Assembly (NCBI RefSeq): GCF_003664255.1
Contig: NZ_RCCV01000002.1
Coordinates: 746,501-810,500 of the forward strand
DNA length: 64,000 bases
From: Micromonospora sp. M71_S20
Lineage (GTDB): Bacteria; Actinomycetota; Actinomycetes; Mycobacteriales; Micromonosporaceae
Direction of reading: 5' to 3'
Shown: piece by piece, positions 1 to 7,906 of the stretch
How positions within the stretch are numbered: position 1 is the first letter of the stretch
Layout: each line of letters opens with the position of its first letter
Notes under the pieces: generated by a model
What the model saw: only the letters and a program-made list of their open reading frames with translations
The model's database searches: none
What the model was told of the DNA's origin: nothing
Translations under genes and position numbers: made by a program

Positions 1-632
1 ACGCTGCTGACGGCAGCGCCCGCGCCGCCGATGACGGCCTTCACGGCCGCCTCGTTGGCGTCGCCGAAGGCGCCGTCCTGGGCGAACACCACGACCTTCT
101 TGCCGGCCGGGTCGCCGATGAACGACTTGGCGGTGACCACGTCCTGGTACGACTGCCGCCCGGACCGGAACGTGTACTTGTTGGCACCGGTCACCGCGTC
201 GGTGGCGGCGGGCCCGGAGATGAAGAGGACCTTGTTCTGGGCGGCGATCGGGGCGACCTGGAGGGCCACGCCGGAGGCCGTCGAGCCCGCGATGATCTTG
301 TTGCCCTTGCCGATCAGGTCCTTGGCCGCGGAGACCGCCTTCGCCGGGTCACCCGCGTCGTCGACCTCGGTGACCTCGACGGCCCGGTCGCCCACCTTGT
401 TGGTGCCCTTGGTGGCGAAGTCGAGGCCGGCCTTGAATCCCTCGATGTACTGCTTGCCGTAGCTGGCGAGCGCTCCCGACTGGGAGTAGACCAGGCCAAC
501 CTTCACCGGGGCGGCGCTGTCGCCGCCACCGGAGGCGGTGTCCTGCGGGCTGCCACAGGCCGTGGCGGCGAGCGCCGCGGCCATCATCGTGGCGGCGGAG
601 AGGAACACCCGCCGCGTCGTCCGGACCGTCAT
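1..632 (-). CDS. ABC transporter substrate-binding lipoprotein, branched-chain amino acid type (3' end outside window)
   Basis: Only the first 210 codons are inside the window. The ATG at 632 has GGAG seven bases upstream. The protein begins with a basic residue run, a hydrophobic segment and a lipobox ending ATAC (Cys near residue 25), so it should be a lipid-anchored extracellular binding protein. The following GLVYSQSGALASYGKQYIEG stretch and the later VVVFAQDGAFG segment fit the Leu/Ile/Val-binding (Peripla_BP_6) family, usually about 400 residues. It would deliver an amino acid or small amide to an ABC importer; the ligand cannot be told. The permease and ATPase genes presumably lie to the left of the window. 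Family call is firm, substrate unknown. Confidence 0.85.
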   Translation of the reverse strand, partial: MTVRTTRRVFLSAATMMAAALAATACGSPQDTASGGGDSAAPVKVGLVYSQSGALASYGKQYIEGFKAGLDFATKGTNKVGDRAVEVTEVDDAGDPAKAVSAAKDLIGKGNKIIAGSTASGVALQVAPIAAQNKVLFISGPAATDAVTGANKYTFRSGRQSYQDVVTAKSFIGDPAGKKVVVFAQDGAFGDANEAAVKAVIGGAGAAVSS

Positions 633-874
633 TGCGACTCCACGTGAGGACTCGGAGGTAGGGAACTCATATGACGGCTCACGCTAGAAGTGACGTCACC
701 CACGGGCTATGTGGTCGAAACACACAAGTAACAGGGGTGGGGTGGCCGAGGGGTACAACGATCGCGGTGCGGCAGTGACCTCGCGCGTGCGCGATGGGTG
801 CCCGGGCCATCGACGGAAGTGATGCTGTGTCTCCGCGCGCCACCGATACCCGCCGAATGCCGTATTCCTCCCGC

Positions 875-906
875 CGCCCGACCGGTTCGCCGCCCGACCG
901 GTTCGC
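875..906. repeat. Perfect tandem 16-bp repeat, two copies
   Basis: The unit CGCCCGACCGGTTCGC occurs at 875-890 and again immediately at 891-906 without mismatch. Each unit contains the palindrome ACCGGT. Two adjacent identical sites, about 240 bp upstream of the binding-protein gene, could bind a regulator on successive helical turns, but a simple replication duplication is equally possible. Confidence 0.8.
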
Positions 907-948
907 CGGCCACCGCCCGGGACGACGGGACCGCGGGACAACCACCTG

Positions 949-1002
949 CGAGATCTTGGTAGGAAGACGCCCCTGGCGGGGCCGTTCCGTACCAAGATCT
1001 CG
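949..1002. repeat. Long intergenic stem-loop with AGATCT-containing 13-bp arms
   Basis: The arms CGAGATCTTGGTA (949-961) and TACCAAGATCTCG (990-1002) are perfectly complementary. Inside them GGAA pairs with TTCC, and GCCCC pairs with GGGGC around a TGGC loop, so nearly the whole 54 bases can fold. There is no T-tract and it is over 270 bp beyond the end of glpQ, so an ordinary terminator is unlikely. A dispersed palindromic repeat, a regulator site or a structured RNA are the alternatives. Confidence 0.75.
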
Positions 1003-1224
1003 GGCGTTCGCCGCCTGACACCCCCGTGAGTCACCGGCCGGGGTGAAGAACCTCGTTTTCTATCGGCCCGCCCCCACAGGTGGGGCAGCTCGACAGCGTC
1101 CGCGCGCAGCCACCCCCGGTACACCTGAACCGCCTACGACATCAGCTCGACAGCCTCGCGAAGCCCGGGTGCCAGCGGGCCAGGTGCCAGCGGCCGGGTG
1201 CCTGGCACCCCAGACGACGGCGCC

Positions 1225-1258
1225 GGCCCGCCGCCCCCGGGGAGTGGGGTGGCGGGCC
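1225..1258 (-). terminator. Probable hairpin terminator of glpQ
   Basis: GGCCCGCCGCCCC (1225-1237) pairs with GGGGTGGCGGGCC (1246-1258) with one non-Watson-Crick position and an 8-base loop. It lies 22 bp past the glpQ stop. It lacks a U-tract, which is usual for actinomycete terminators. Confidence 0.65.
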
Positions 1259-1279
1259 AGCGAGCGGTGACGGAATCGG

Positions 1280-2404
1280 TCAGCGCCGGGCGAGACCCTC
1301 CCGGGCCGCGACGGCGGTGTCCGGGTGGTCGGTGAAGACGCCGTCGAGGCCGAGGCTGAGGAACAGCTCGTACTCGGCCTGGATGTCGCCACGGGCGTTC
1401 GGGTCGGCGCCGATCCGCAGGTCGGCCGGCAGGAACTGGTTCTCCGCCCGGAACGTCCAGGCGTGCACGATCAGCCGTTCCCGGTGCGCGTCCCGGACCA
1501 GGGTGGTCGGGGCGAGCAGCCTGCCGGCGGCGTCACGCGGGACGATCAGGTTCTTGTTCGCCCCGACCCCGTCGGCGTACGAGGCGATCCACTTCAGGCC
1601 GGCCGGCTTCGCCAGGTCCTGGTAGGTGCGGGCGTCGCCGGCGACGGTGAAGTCGTACGGGCGGCCGGTGGCGTCGAGTAGCTGCGCGAGCCTGACGTCG
1701 ACCATCCGGTTCAGCTTGCGCAGGTTCGCCGTCTCGAACGACTGGACGATCACCGGAGAGTTCCGGTGGGTCAGCCTGTTGCGCCGCAGCACCTCGACCA
1801 GCGGCTCCTCCAACGGCAGCCCGATGGACGCGAAGTAGCTCGGGTGCTTGGTCTCCGGATAGACGCCGATCGTCCGGCCCCGCGCCCGCCCCTCGGCGCG
1901 GGCCAGGTCGATGACCTCCTGGAGGGTGGGCACCTGGAACTGGCCGTCGAAGGCGGTGTTGGCGACGCGGACCTTGGGCAGCCGCTCCTTGGCCCGCAGC
2001 GTCCGCAGCTCCGCGAGGGTGAAGTCCTCGGTGAACCAGCCGGTGACCGCGACGCCGTCGATGCTCTTCGTGGCCCTGCGGGCGGCGAACTCGGGGCGGG
2101 CGGCCACGTCGGTCGTACCGCTGATCTCGTTCTCGTGCCGCGCCACCAGCGCGCCGTCGCGGGTGGCGACGAGGTCCGGCTCGATGTAGTCCGCGCCCTG
2201 CCGGATCGCCAACCGGTAGGCCTCCAGGGTGTGTTCGGGCCGGTAGCCGCTCGCGCCCCGGTGAGCGATCACCAGGGGCCGGTCCGTGGCCCGGTCCCGC
2301 TCGGCGGCGGGCGCCGGGGCGGCCGAGGCGGTCACCGTCGGCACGGCCACGGCTGCCGCCAGCAGGGCGCCGGCCACACCGAGGGCGGAAAGGGTACGTC
2401 GCAA
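1280..2404 (-). CDS. glpQ: Secreted glycerophosphodiester phosphodiesterase
   Basis: This 374-residue enzyme would hydrolyse glycerophosphodiesters outside the cell to glycerol-3-phosphate and an alcohol. The start is TTG at 2404, preceded by AAGGAGA six bases upstream. A signal peptide with a cleavable TASAAPA region opens the protein. The GDPD fold signature follows: HRGASGYRPEHT, then YIEPDLVATRDG with the metal-binding Glu/Asp, and HENEI. The C-terminal part contains VIVQSFE and GVFTDHPD, typical of the barrel's last strands. Length fits the secreted GlpQ class. It is transcribed away from ktrB. Phosphate regulation is common for such genes, but I see no clear PhoP box here. Confidence 0.9.
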   Translation of the reverse strand: MRRTLSALGVAGALLAAAVAVPTVTASAAPAPAAERDRATDRPLVIAHRGASGYRPEHTLEAYRLAIRQGADYIEPDLVATRDGALVARHENEISGTTDVAARPEFAARRATKSIDGVAVTGWFTEDFTLAELRTLRAKERLPKVRVANTAFDGQFQVPTLQEVIDLARAEGRARGRTIGVYPETKHPSYFASIGLPLEEPLVEVLRRNRLTHRNSPVIVQSFETANLRKLNRMVDVRLAQLLDATGRPYDFTVAGDARTYQDLAKPAGLKWIASYADGVGANKNLIVPRDAAGRLLAPTTLVRDAHRERLIVHAWTFRAENQFLPADLRIGADPNARGDIQAEYELFLSLGLDGVFTDHPDTAVAAREGLARR

Positions 2405-2544
2405 CGCCGTCTCCTTGTCGTCGAGGAATCCGCCTCAGCAGACACGCCCGGACTGACGGCGAGTTGGTCGGCGCCTGGCCGGCGGGTGAACCCCGGCCTG
2501 CCGGTTTCCACACCCGACTCGCGGCGGAAAAGGAAGATTGTCTG

Positions 2545-3879
2545 GTGCGCCGGCTCCTTCGTCACCCCGTGCGGCTCGTGCCGCTCGGCTTCCTGGTGAC
2601 GATCCTGGTCGGCACCGGGCTGCTGATGCTGCCCTGGGCCACCAGCGAGCACCGGCACACCCCGTTTCTGACCGCCCTCTTCACCGCCACGTCGGCGGTC
2701 TCGGTGACCGGGATGGCGGTGGTGGACACCCCGAACTACTGGAACGAGTTCGGGCTCGTGATGATCACCGTGCTCACCCAGGTCGGCGGCCTCGGCATCG
2801 TGACCGGTGCCACCCTGGTGATCCTCGTGGTGGCCCGGCGGCTGGGGCTGCGCAGCCGGCTGCTGGTGCAGGCCGAGACAGCCGAGTTCGGCATCGGCGA
2901 CGTACGCCGGCTGCTGCTGCGCATCGCCGGCCTCGCGCTCGCCTGCGAGGCCGTCATCACCGCGATCCTGACCGCCCGGCTGCGGATCAGCTACGACTAC
3001 CCGTTCGGCCGGGCCCTCTGGGGCAGCGTCTTCCACGCCGTCCAGGCCTTCAACAACGGCGGGTTCGCCCTCTACACCGACAGCCTGGTCGCCTTCTCGA
3101 CCGACGCCTGGGTCACCCTGCCGCTGGCGTTCGGCACCATCGTCGGCGGGATCGGCTTCCCGGCGCTCTTCGAGGCGGTACGGGAGTGGCGGCAGCCGAC
3201 GCGGTGGGCGGTCGCCACCAAACTGACCGTCTGGGGCAGCCTGACGCTGCTGGTGGTGGGCTTCCTCGGCCTGCTGGCCATCGAGTGGGCCAACCCGCGG
3301 ACCCTGGGCATCTACGCCTGGTCGGAGAAGCTCCTCGTGGCGTTCGCCCAGAACTCGTACATCCGCACCGGCGGTTTCAACGTCCTGGACATGGACGGAC
3401 TGGAGGAGGAGAGCTACCCCCTCGTCATCGCGCTGATGTTCATCGGCGGCGGCAGCGCCAGCACGGCCGGCGGGATCAAGGTGGCCACCTTCTTCCTGCT
3501 CGCCTTCGTCATCCGGGCGGAGTTGCGGGGAGAGCCGGACGTGACGGTCGGGAACCGCCGGGTGGCCACCGCCAGCCAGCGGCAGGCCATCACCGTCGCC
3601 CTGCTCAGCGTCGCGCTGGTGGTCTGCGGCACCGTGCTGCTGGTCTTCCTCACCGAGGGGGTTCCCGGCTACGCGGCGCTGTTCGAGGTGACGTCGGCGT
3701 TCACCACCACCGGCCTCAGCGTCGGGATCGCCGCGTCGCTGCCGGAGAACGGCCAGCTCGCCCTGATCATTCTCATGTTCGTCGGCCGGATCGGGCCGCT
3801 GACCCTCGGGTCGGCGCTCGCCCTGAACACCCGCCGGCGGCTGTACCGCTACCCGGAGGAGCAACCCATTGTCGGCTAG
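2545..3879 (+). CDS. ktrB: Potassium uptake protein, TrkH/KtrB family
   Basis: This is the membrane channel subunit of a K+ uptake system (444 residues from the GTG at 2545, which has AAGGAAG about ten bases upstream; an earlier in-frame TTG at 2464 lacks such a site). Four repeated membrane-pore-membrane units are visible, with P-loop motifs TSAVSVTGMAVVDT, AFNNGGFALY, NSYIRTGGFNVLD and TSAFTTTGLSVGI. Each carries the filter glycine expected in KtrB. The sequence GGGSASTAGGIK is the glycine-rich gating loop region. Its stop overlaps the start of the regulatory subunit gene by 11 bp, so the two are translated together as a KtrAB-type complex. Confidence 0.92.
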   Translation: MRRLLRHPVRLVPLGFLVTILVGTGLLMLPWATSEHRHTPFLTALFTATSAVSVTGMAVVDTPNYWNEFGLVMITVLTQVGGLGIVTGATLVILVVARRLGLRSRLLVQAETAEFGIGDVRRLLLRIAGLALACEAVITAILTARLRISYDYPFGRALWGSVFHAVQAFNNGGFALYTDSLVAFSTDAWVTLPLAFGTIVGGIGFPALFEAVREWRQPTRWAVATKLTVWGSLTLLVVGFLGLLAIEWANPRTLGIYAWSEKLLVAFAQNSYIRTGGFNVLDMDGLEEESYPLVIALMFIGGGSASTAGGIKVATFFLLAFVIRAELRGEPDVTVGNRRVATASQRQAITVALLSVALVVCGTVLLVFLTEGVPGYAALFEVTSAFTTTGLSVGIAASLPENGQLALIILMFVGRIGPLTLGSALALNTRRRLYRYPEEQPIVG

Positions 3880-4537
3880 GAAGACGGACGGAAGCGGCGT
3901 CGTGGTGATCGGACTGGGCCGGTTCGGGTGCCACCTGGCCGGCGCGTTGACCGCGATGAACCACGAGGTGCTGGCCATCGACCGCAATCCGGACCAGGTG
4001 CAGCGGTGGTCGGCCCAGCTCGACCGCGTCGTGCAGGCCGACACCACCGAGGAGGGGTCGTTGCGCCAGCTCGGCGTGGCGGACTTCGGCCGGGTGGTGG
4101 TCGCCATCGGCGCCTCGCTGGAGGCGAGCGTGCTGACGGTGCTGGCGCTGGCCGAGCTGGGCGTACCGCAGATCTGGGCGCGGGCCACCTCGACCAAGCA
4201 CGCCAAGATCCTGGACTCGGTCGGCGCGCACCACGTGATCTTTCCCGAGGCGGAGACCGGCGAACGGGTGGCCCACCTCATCGTCAGCAGGATGCTCGAC
4301 TTCATCGAGTTCGGCGACGACTTCGCCATCGCCAAGGTGTGCACCCCGGAGACGATGCTCGGCCGGCCGCTCGCGGAACTGACGCCCACCGCGCGCTACG
4401 GGGTGCGCGTGGTGGGCGTGAAGCTGCCCGGGGAACGTTTCCGGTACGCCACCGACGCCACCGTGATCGCCCCGGGCAGCATGCTGATCGTCGAGGGGGA
4501 CATCGAGCAGGTGCAACGATTCGCGGAACTCAGCTGA
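3869..4537 (+). CDS. ktrA: Potassium uptake regulatory subunit, TrkA/KtrA (RCK) family
   Basis: A 222-residue cytosolic RCK protein that would bind nucleotides and gate KtrB. The N-terminal Rossmann fold has GLGRFG near residues 15-20 and the acidic IDRNPD at the end of the second strand. The C-terminal TrkA_C domain spans roughly residues 145-222 (LAELTPTARYGVRVVGVK onward), a region that in related proteins may bind c-di-AMP. The start is TTG at 3869, with GGAGG nine bases upstream inside the end of ktrB. Convergent with the kinase gene, with only 11 bp between stops and no hairpin terminator seen. Confidence 0.92.
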   Translation: MSARKTDGSGVVVIGLGRFGCHLAGALTAMNHEVLAIDRNPDQVQRWSAQLDRVVQADTTEEGSLRQLGVADFGRVVVAIGASLEASVLTVLALAELGVPQIWARATSTKHAKILDSVGAHHVIFPEAETGERVAHLIVSRMLDFIEFGDDFAIAKVCTPETMLGRPLAELTPTARYGVRVVGVKLPGERFRYATDATVIAPGSMLIVEGDIEQVQRFAELS

Positions 4538-4548
4538 CCCCGGCGGGC

Positions 4549-6246
4549 TCAGTCGTCGTCATCGTCCTCGTCCCTTTCCGTGTCCCTTTCCCTTTCCGTT
4601 TCCTGGCTTACTTTTTTTCCACCACCTGCCCCCTTGCCCTTGCCGGAGTTGTCGGACTTCGCCTTCGACCCGCCGGAGCTTCCGCCCGAACTGCCGCCGG
4701 AACTCCCGGCCGACGTGCCGGCCTTCTTGGTCGGGGGCTTGGCCGGCGCCTTCGTCGGCGCCTTGGTGGGCGCCACGCTGGGCGCCGCACCGGCCACCCC
4801 GGAGACCTGCGCCGCGCAGGTGTCGTCGCCGAGGCGGAACTCCAGCGGCAGCGGGTTGACCCCGGCGTGGCGGCCGGTCAGGGTGAGCTTCTCGGAGGCC
4901 CCGGGGGCCAACGCGGCCCGCCCGGGGGCGGGCTCCACGAGCACCGTGCGCCCCTGCTGGCGCACCGGGACGGGCGTCGCCTTCGTCACCGTCTGCTGGC
5001 CGGGGAAGGCGAAGCTCAGCCGCCAGTCGCGCAGCTCCCGCGTGCCGGTGTTGGTCAGGGTCAGCTCGGCGGCGAAGTCCTTGCCCGAGTCCGTGCGCAG
5101 CGCGTAGGAAACCCGGCAGGGCGGCGTCGTCGGCGCCTGGGCGCCCATCCGCGCCTGGGTCGGCTGGTCGATTCCTCCGCTGGCCGGGCTGCGGGAGGTG
5201 AAACCCCACAACCCCGCCGTCACCGCCACCAGCCCGGCGGCGGCCACCCCCGCCTCGATCCGCCGGCGCCGGGTCGCCGCCCGCCGGTTGCGCGTACGGG
5301 AGAACGGCAGCGCGTCGGTCGCGGCGGACCAGGGCAGGATCGTGGTGCCGGCGGCGGCCAGCGCGTCCTCGTCCACGGGCCCCGCCGCCGGGGAGACCGG
5401 CACCGCGGCGATCATGCCGGCGGCCTCGGCGAGCGTCCGCGCGACCTCCGTGGTGGCCGGCCGGTCCCCCGGGCGCTTGGCCAGGCAGCGGCTCACCAAC
5501 TCGCGCACCTCGTCGGGCAGCCCCGGCACCGGCGGCATCGGCTCCGGCTCGTTGTACATGTGCGCGCGCAGCATCTGCGTGGTGGTGCTCGCCTGCCAGG
5601 GCAGCCGACCGGTGAGCATCCGGTAGAGCAGCAGGCCGACCGCGTACACGTCGGTGGCCGGGGAGACCTGACCGTTGTCGAGCCGCTCCGGGGCCAGGTA
5701 CGCGGGCGTGCCGAGCAGGGCGCCGTCCGGCCCCTTCTCCTTCTCCCCCACCAGCGCGGAGATGCCGAAGTCGACCACCTTCACGCCGGTGGCGGTCAGC
5801 ATGACGTTGCCCGGGGTGACGTCGCGGTGCACCACGCCACGGGCGTGCGCGGTGGCCAGCGCCGAGGTGACCTCCGCGCCGATCGTCACCGCCTCCCGCC
5901 ACGGCAGGCTGCCCCGGCGCAGCCGGCCGGTCAGCGACTCCCCGTCGACCAGCTCCATGACGACGTACGGCACCGTCAGGCCGACCTGCTCGGACTCGCC
6001 GTAGTCGTAGACGTTGGTGATGTTGGGGTGGCACAGCCGGGCCGCGGCCTGCGCCTCGATCCGGATGCGGTGCCGGAACGCCCTGTCGGCGGCCAGCCGC
6101 GACGCGAGCACCTTGACCGCCACCTGCCGGCCGAGCACCTCGTCGTAGCCGCGCCAGACGACGGACATGCCGCCCGCCCCCAGCTGTTCGATCAGCCGGT
6201 ACCGCTCACCCAGCAGTTGCGCGCCGTCCCGGATCGGTCCACCCAT
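4549..6246 (-). CDS. Membrane Ser/Thr protein kinase with extracellular CBM2-like domain
   Basis: A 565-residue PknB-type kinase. The cytosolic kinase domain (about residues 16-275) shows the glycine loop LGAGGMSVV, VAVKVL with Lys45, HRDVTPGN with catalytic Asp142 and DFGIS. The Lys usual in HRDxKPxN is Thr144, a variant seen in other actinobacterial kinases. One membrane segment follows near residues 332-352. Outside comes a domain with two terminal Cys, DWRLSFAFPGQQ, LAPGAS and NPLPLEF, matching carbohydrate-binding module family 2. A Ser/Gly/Lys-rich tail ends in ERERDTERDEDDDDD. A run of seven A in the coding strand (4612-4618) precedes that acidic tail; the -1 frame instead continues the Gly/Lys composition and stops at 4559 (see findings). 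Confidence 0.9.
   Translation of the reverse strand: MGGPIRDGAQLLGERYRLIEQLGAGGMSVVWRGYDEVLGRQVAVKVLASRLAADRAFRHRIRIEAQAAARLCHPNITNVYDYGESEQVGLTVPYVVMELVDGESLTGRLRRGSLPWREAVTIGAEVTSALATAHARGVVHRDVTPGNVMLTATGVKVVDFGISALVGEKEKGPDGALLGTPAYLAPERLDNGQVSPATDVYAVGLLLYRMLTGRLPWQASTTTQMLRAHMYNEPEPMPPVPGLPDEVRELVSRCLAKRPGDRPATTEVARTLAEAAGMIAAVPVSPAAGPVDEDALAAAGTTILPWSAATDALPFSRTRNRRAATRRRRIEAGVAAAGLVAVTAGLWGFTSRSPASGGIDQPTQARMGAQAPTTPPCRVSYALRTDSGKDFAAELTLTNTGTRELRDWRLSFAFPGQQTVTKATPVPVRQQGRTVLVEPAPGRAALAPGASEKLTLTGRHAGVNPLPLEFRLGDDTCAAQVSGVAGAAPSVAPTKAPTKAPAKPPTKKAGTSAGSSGGSSGGSSGGSKAKSDNSGKGKGAGGGKKVSQETERERDTERDEDDDDD
4612..4618 (-). other. A7 homopolymer, possible frameshift site in kinase tail
   Basis: On the coding strand the kinase gene reads GGA AAA AAA GTA, so the heptamer A AAA AAA sits in slippery register. 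Slippage by -1 would give a tail KKSKPGNGKGKGHGKGRGR instead of KKVSQETERERD and the acidic run. Long A runs are rare in 73% GC coding DNA. This may be programmed slippage, a recent indel or an assembly error. Confidence 0.6.
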
Positions 6247-6316
6247 GAGGATCGTTGTTGCCCCGGACCGGCCCGGCTACACCTCAAGGGTCGGAATCGG
6301 TCAGGGATTCACCCGT

Positions 6317-7870
6317 TCAGGCGGTGGCGAGGAGCTGGTCCACGGGCGCGTAGTCGTCGGTCAGCACCAGCGCCTCGCCGACGAACGCGGTGAGGTCGGC
6401 GCCTGCCAGCAGGTTGGCGCCCTCCCGCAGTTCCGCCAGCCGGGCGCGGACCGCCGCCAGCGGCAGCGGGGCGTCGGAGGCGACGATGAGGAAGTTCGAG
6501 CCCTCCCGACCGGCGAGCGCCGCCGCCGGGGCGATCAGGGCGACGTGCCGGAACTCGGCGGCGACGGTGGCCAGCTCGCTGCGGATGAAGCGCAGCGGCG
6601 GGTAGTCGATGACGTTCTGCACGTAGACGCCGCCCGGTCGGGTCACCCGGCGGACCTCGGCGGCCATCTCCCGGGTGGCGAGGTGCCAGGGCACCACCAG
6701 GTGCCCGAACGCGTCGCCGACCACGAGGTCGCGGCTGTCGGTGGCCTCCCCGGCGACCAGCATCCGGGCGTCACCCACCACCGCCCGCAGGTCCGGCCCC
6801 TGGCGTACGCCGAGCTGACGCTCGCCCAGCTCCACCAGTCCCCCGTCGATCTCGAACACGACGTTGTCCGTGCCCGGACGGGTGGCGGTCAGGTAGCGGG
6901 GCACGGTGAACCCGCCGCCGCCGAGGTGCAGCGCGTCGAGCCGCTGCCCCTTCGGCGCGACCACGTCGGCCACCGCCCCGATCCACCGGGTGTACGCGTA
7001 CTCCAGGTGGGTGGGGTCGGCGAGGTCCACGTACGAGTGCTGGGCCGAGTTGAGCAGCAGGGTGCGGCCGGAGTCCCGGGCGGGATCGGCCTCCACGCTG
7101 GCGCAGTGGTAGGCGGTCTCGATGTCGCACGGGTTCGGGGCCACCGTGGTCAGCCCGGCGCCGACGAGGCCCAGCACCGCCAGGGCGGCCTTGGCGCGGG
7201 CAGGGCCGGGCAGCTCCGCGCGGTCCTGGCGGCGCAGCCACACCCCGAGGCCCAGCCCGGTGAGCCCGAGCGAGGCCGCCAGGGCGAACAGGATGACCGT
7301 GCTGGGCAGCGCGGCGACCAGCACGAACCCGGTGCCCAGGGTGGCCGTGATGCCGCCCAGCGTGCCGATGCCGGAGAGCCGGCCGACCACCTGCCCGGTA
7401 CGCCGCAGGTCGGCGAGCTGGAGCTTCACCACCAGCGGGGTGACCGCGGCGAGCAGGGCCGCCGGCACGAAGACGGCGAGCGCGACGAGCAGCAGGATGG
7501 CCGAGGCCGCCCCGCCGCGCAGCACCTCACCGGCGTACCGGACGACGGGCAGGGTGACGGCGGTGGCGATGCCGGCCAGCACCAGCGCCGGGGCCAGCAG
7601 GGCCCTCGGGTTGCGCCGGTCGGCCAGCCAGCCGCCCGTCCACGCGCCGTAGGCGATGGCGGCCAGGGCGATGCCGATGACCGAGCTGGTCACCTGGAGG
7701 GTCACCCCGACGTACGGCCCGACGAGCCGCAGGGCGACGGTTTCCAGCACCAGGACTGCGCCGCTGGAGAAGAAGACCAGGAACGCGGCGAGGCCGTTGG
7801 GCAGGGCCCGGGCGGTCGAGGCCGCCGGTGTGGCGGGCGGGACCGTGACGTCGGAGGATGCGGAGCTCAC
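6317..7870 (-). CDS. Membrane-bound spermidine synthase-like protein
   Basis: This 517-residue protein combines about seven N-terminal hydrophobic segments (residues about 25-235, first one GLAAFLVFFSSGAVLVLETVAL) with a C-terminal Rossmann methyltransferase-like domain. The C-terminal half has LHLGGGGFTVPRYL (the SAM/dcSAM-binding glycine loop), VVFEIDGGLVELGER, VVGDARMLV and LVVGDAF, as in spermidine synthases. Such fused proteins are widespread in actinobacteria and their true substrate is often unproven, so polyamine synthesis should not be assumed. GTG start at 7870 with a poor ribosome site; the ORF has no closer alternative. It shares the minus strand with its neighbours but has its own gap on both sides. 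Confidence 0.8.
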   Translation of the reverse strand: MSSASSDVTVPPATPAASTARALPNGLAAFLVFFSSGAVLVLETVALRLVGPYVGVTLQVTSSVIGIALAAIAYGAWTGGWLADRRNPRALLAPALVLAGIATAVTLPVVRYAGEVLRGGAASAILLLVALAVFVPAALLAAVTPLVVKLQLADLRRTGQVVGRLSGIGTLGGITATLGTGFVLVAALPSTVILFALAASLGLTGLGLGVWLRRQDRAELPGPARAKAALAVLGLVGAGLTTVAPNPCDIETAYHCASVEADPARDSGRTLLLNSAQHSYVDLADPTHLEYAYTRWIGAVADVVAPKGQRLDALHLGGGGFTVPRYLTATRPGTDNVVFEIDGGLVELGERQLGVRQGPDLRAVVGDARMLVAGEATDSRDLVVGDAFGHLVVPWHLATREMAAEVRRVTRPGGVYVQNVIDYPPLRFIRSELATVAAEFRHVALIAPAAALAGREGSNFLIVASDAPLPLAAVRARLAELREGANLLAGADLTAFVGEALVLTDDYAPVDQLLATA

Positions 7871-7906
7871 CCGCGCGATGGTACGCAGGAAAACTGGGCC
7901 ACCGGG

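Larger units (their letters stand above)
633..1279. other. Intergenic region with repeats and hairpins, no gene
   Basis: This 647-bp gap separates two minus-strand genes. I see no ORF with convincing codon use or a ribosome binding site. It holds a perfect palindrome GTGACGTCAC at 690-699 near the promoter side of the binding-protein gene, a tandem 16-bp repeat (875-906), a long stem-loop (949-1002) and the probable glpQ terminator (1225-1258). Several short reading frames on both strands overlap here but look like chance products of high GC. Confidence 0.6.

Noticed and set aside
690..699. BldD binding site GTGACGTCAC
   Set aside because: The half-sites are too close together for the known BldD consensus; kept only as a palindrome.
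2464..2544. Longer KtrB starting at TTG 2464
   Set aside because: The extra 27 residues are not membrane-like and GTG 2545 has a clear AAGGAAG site.
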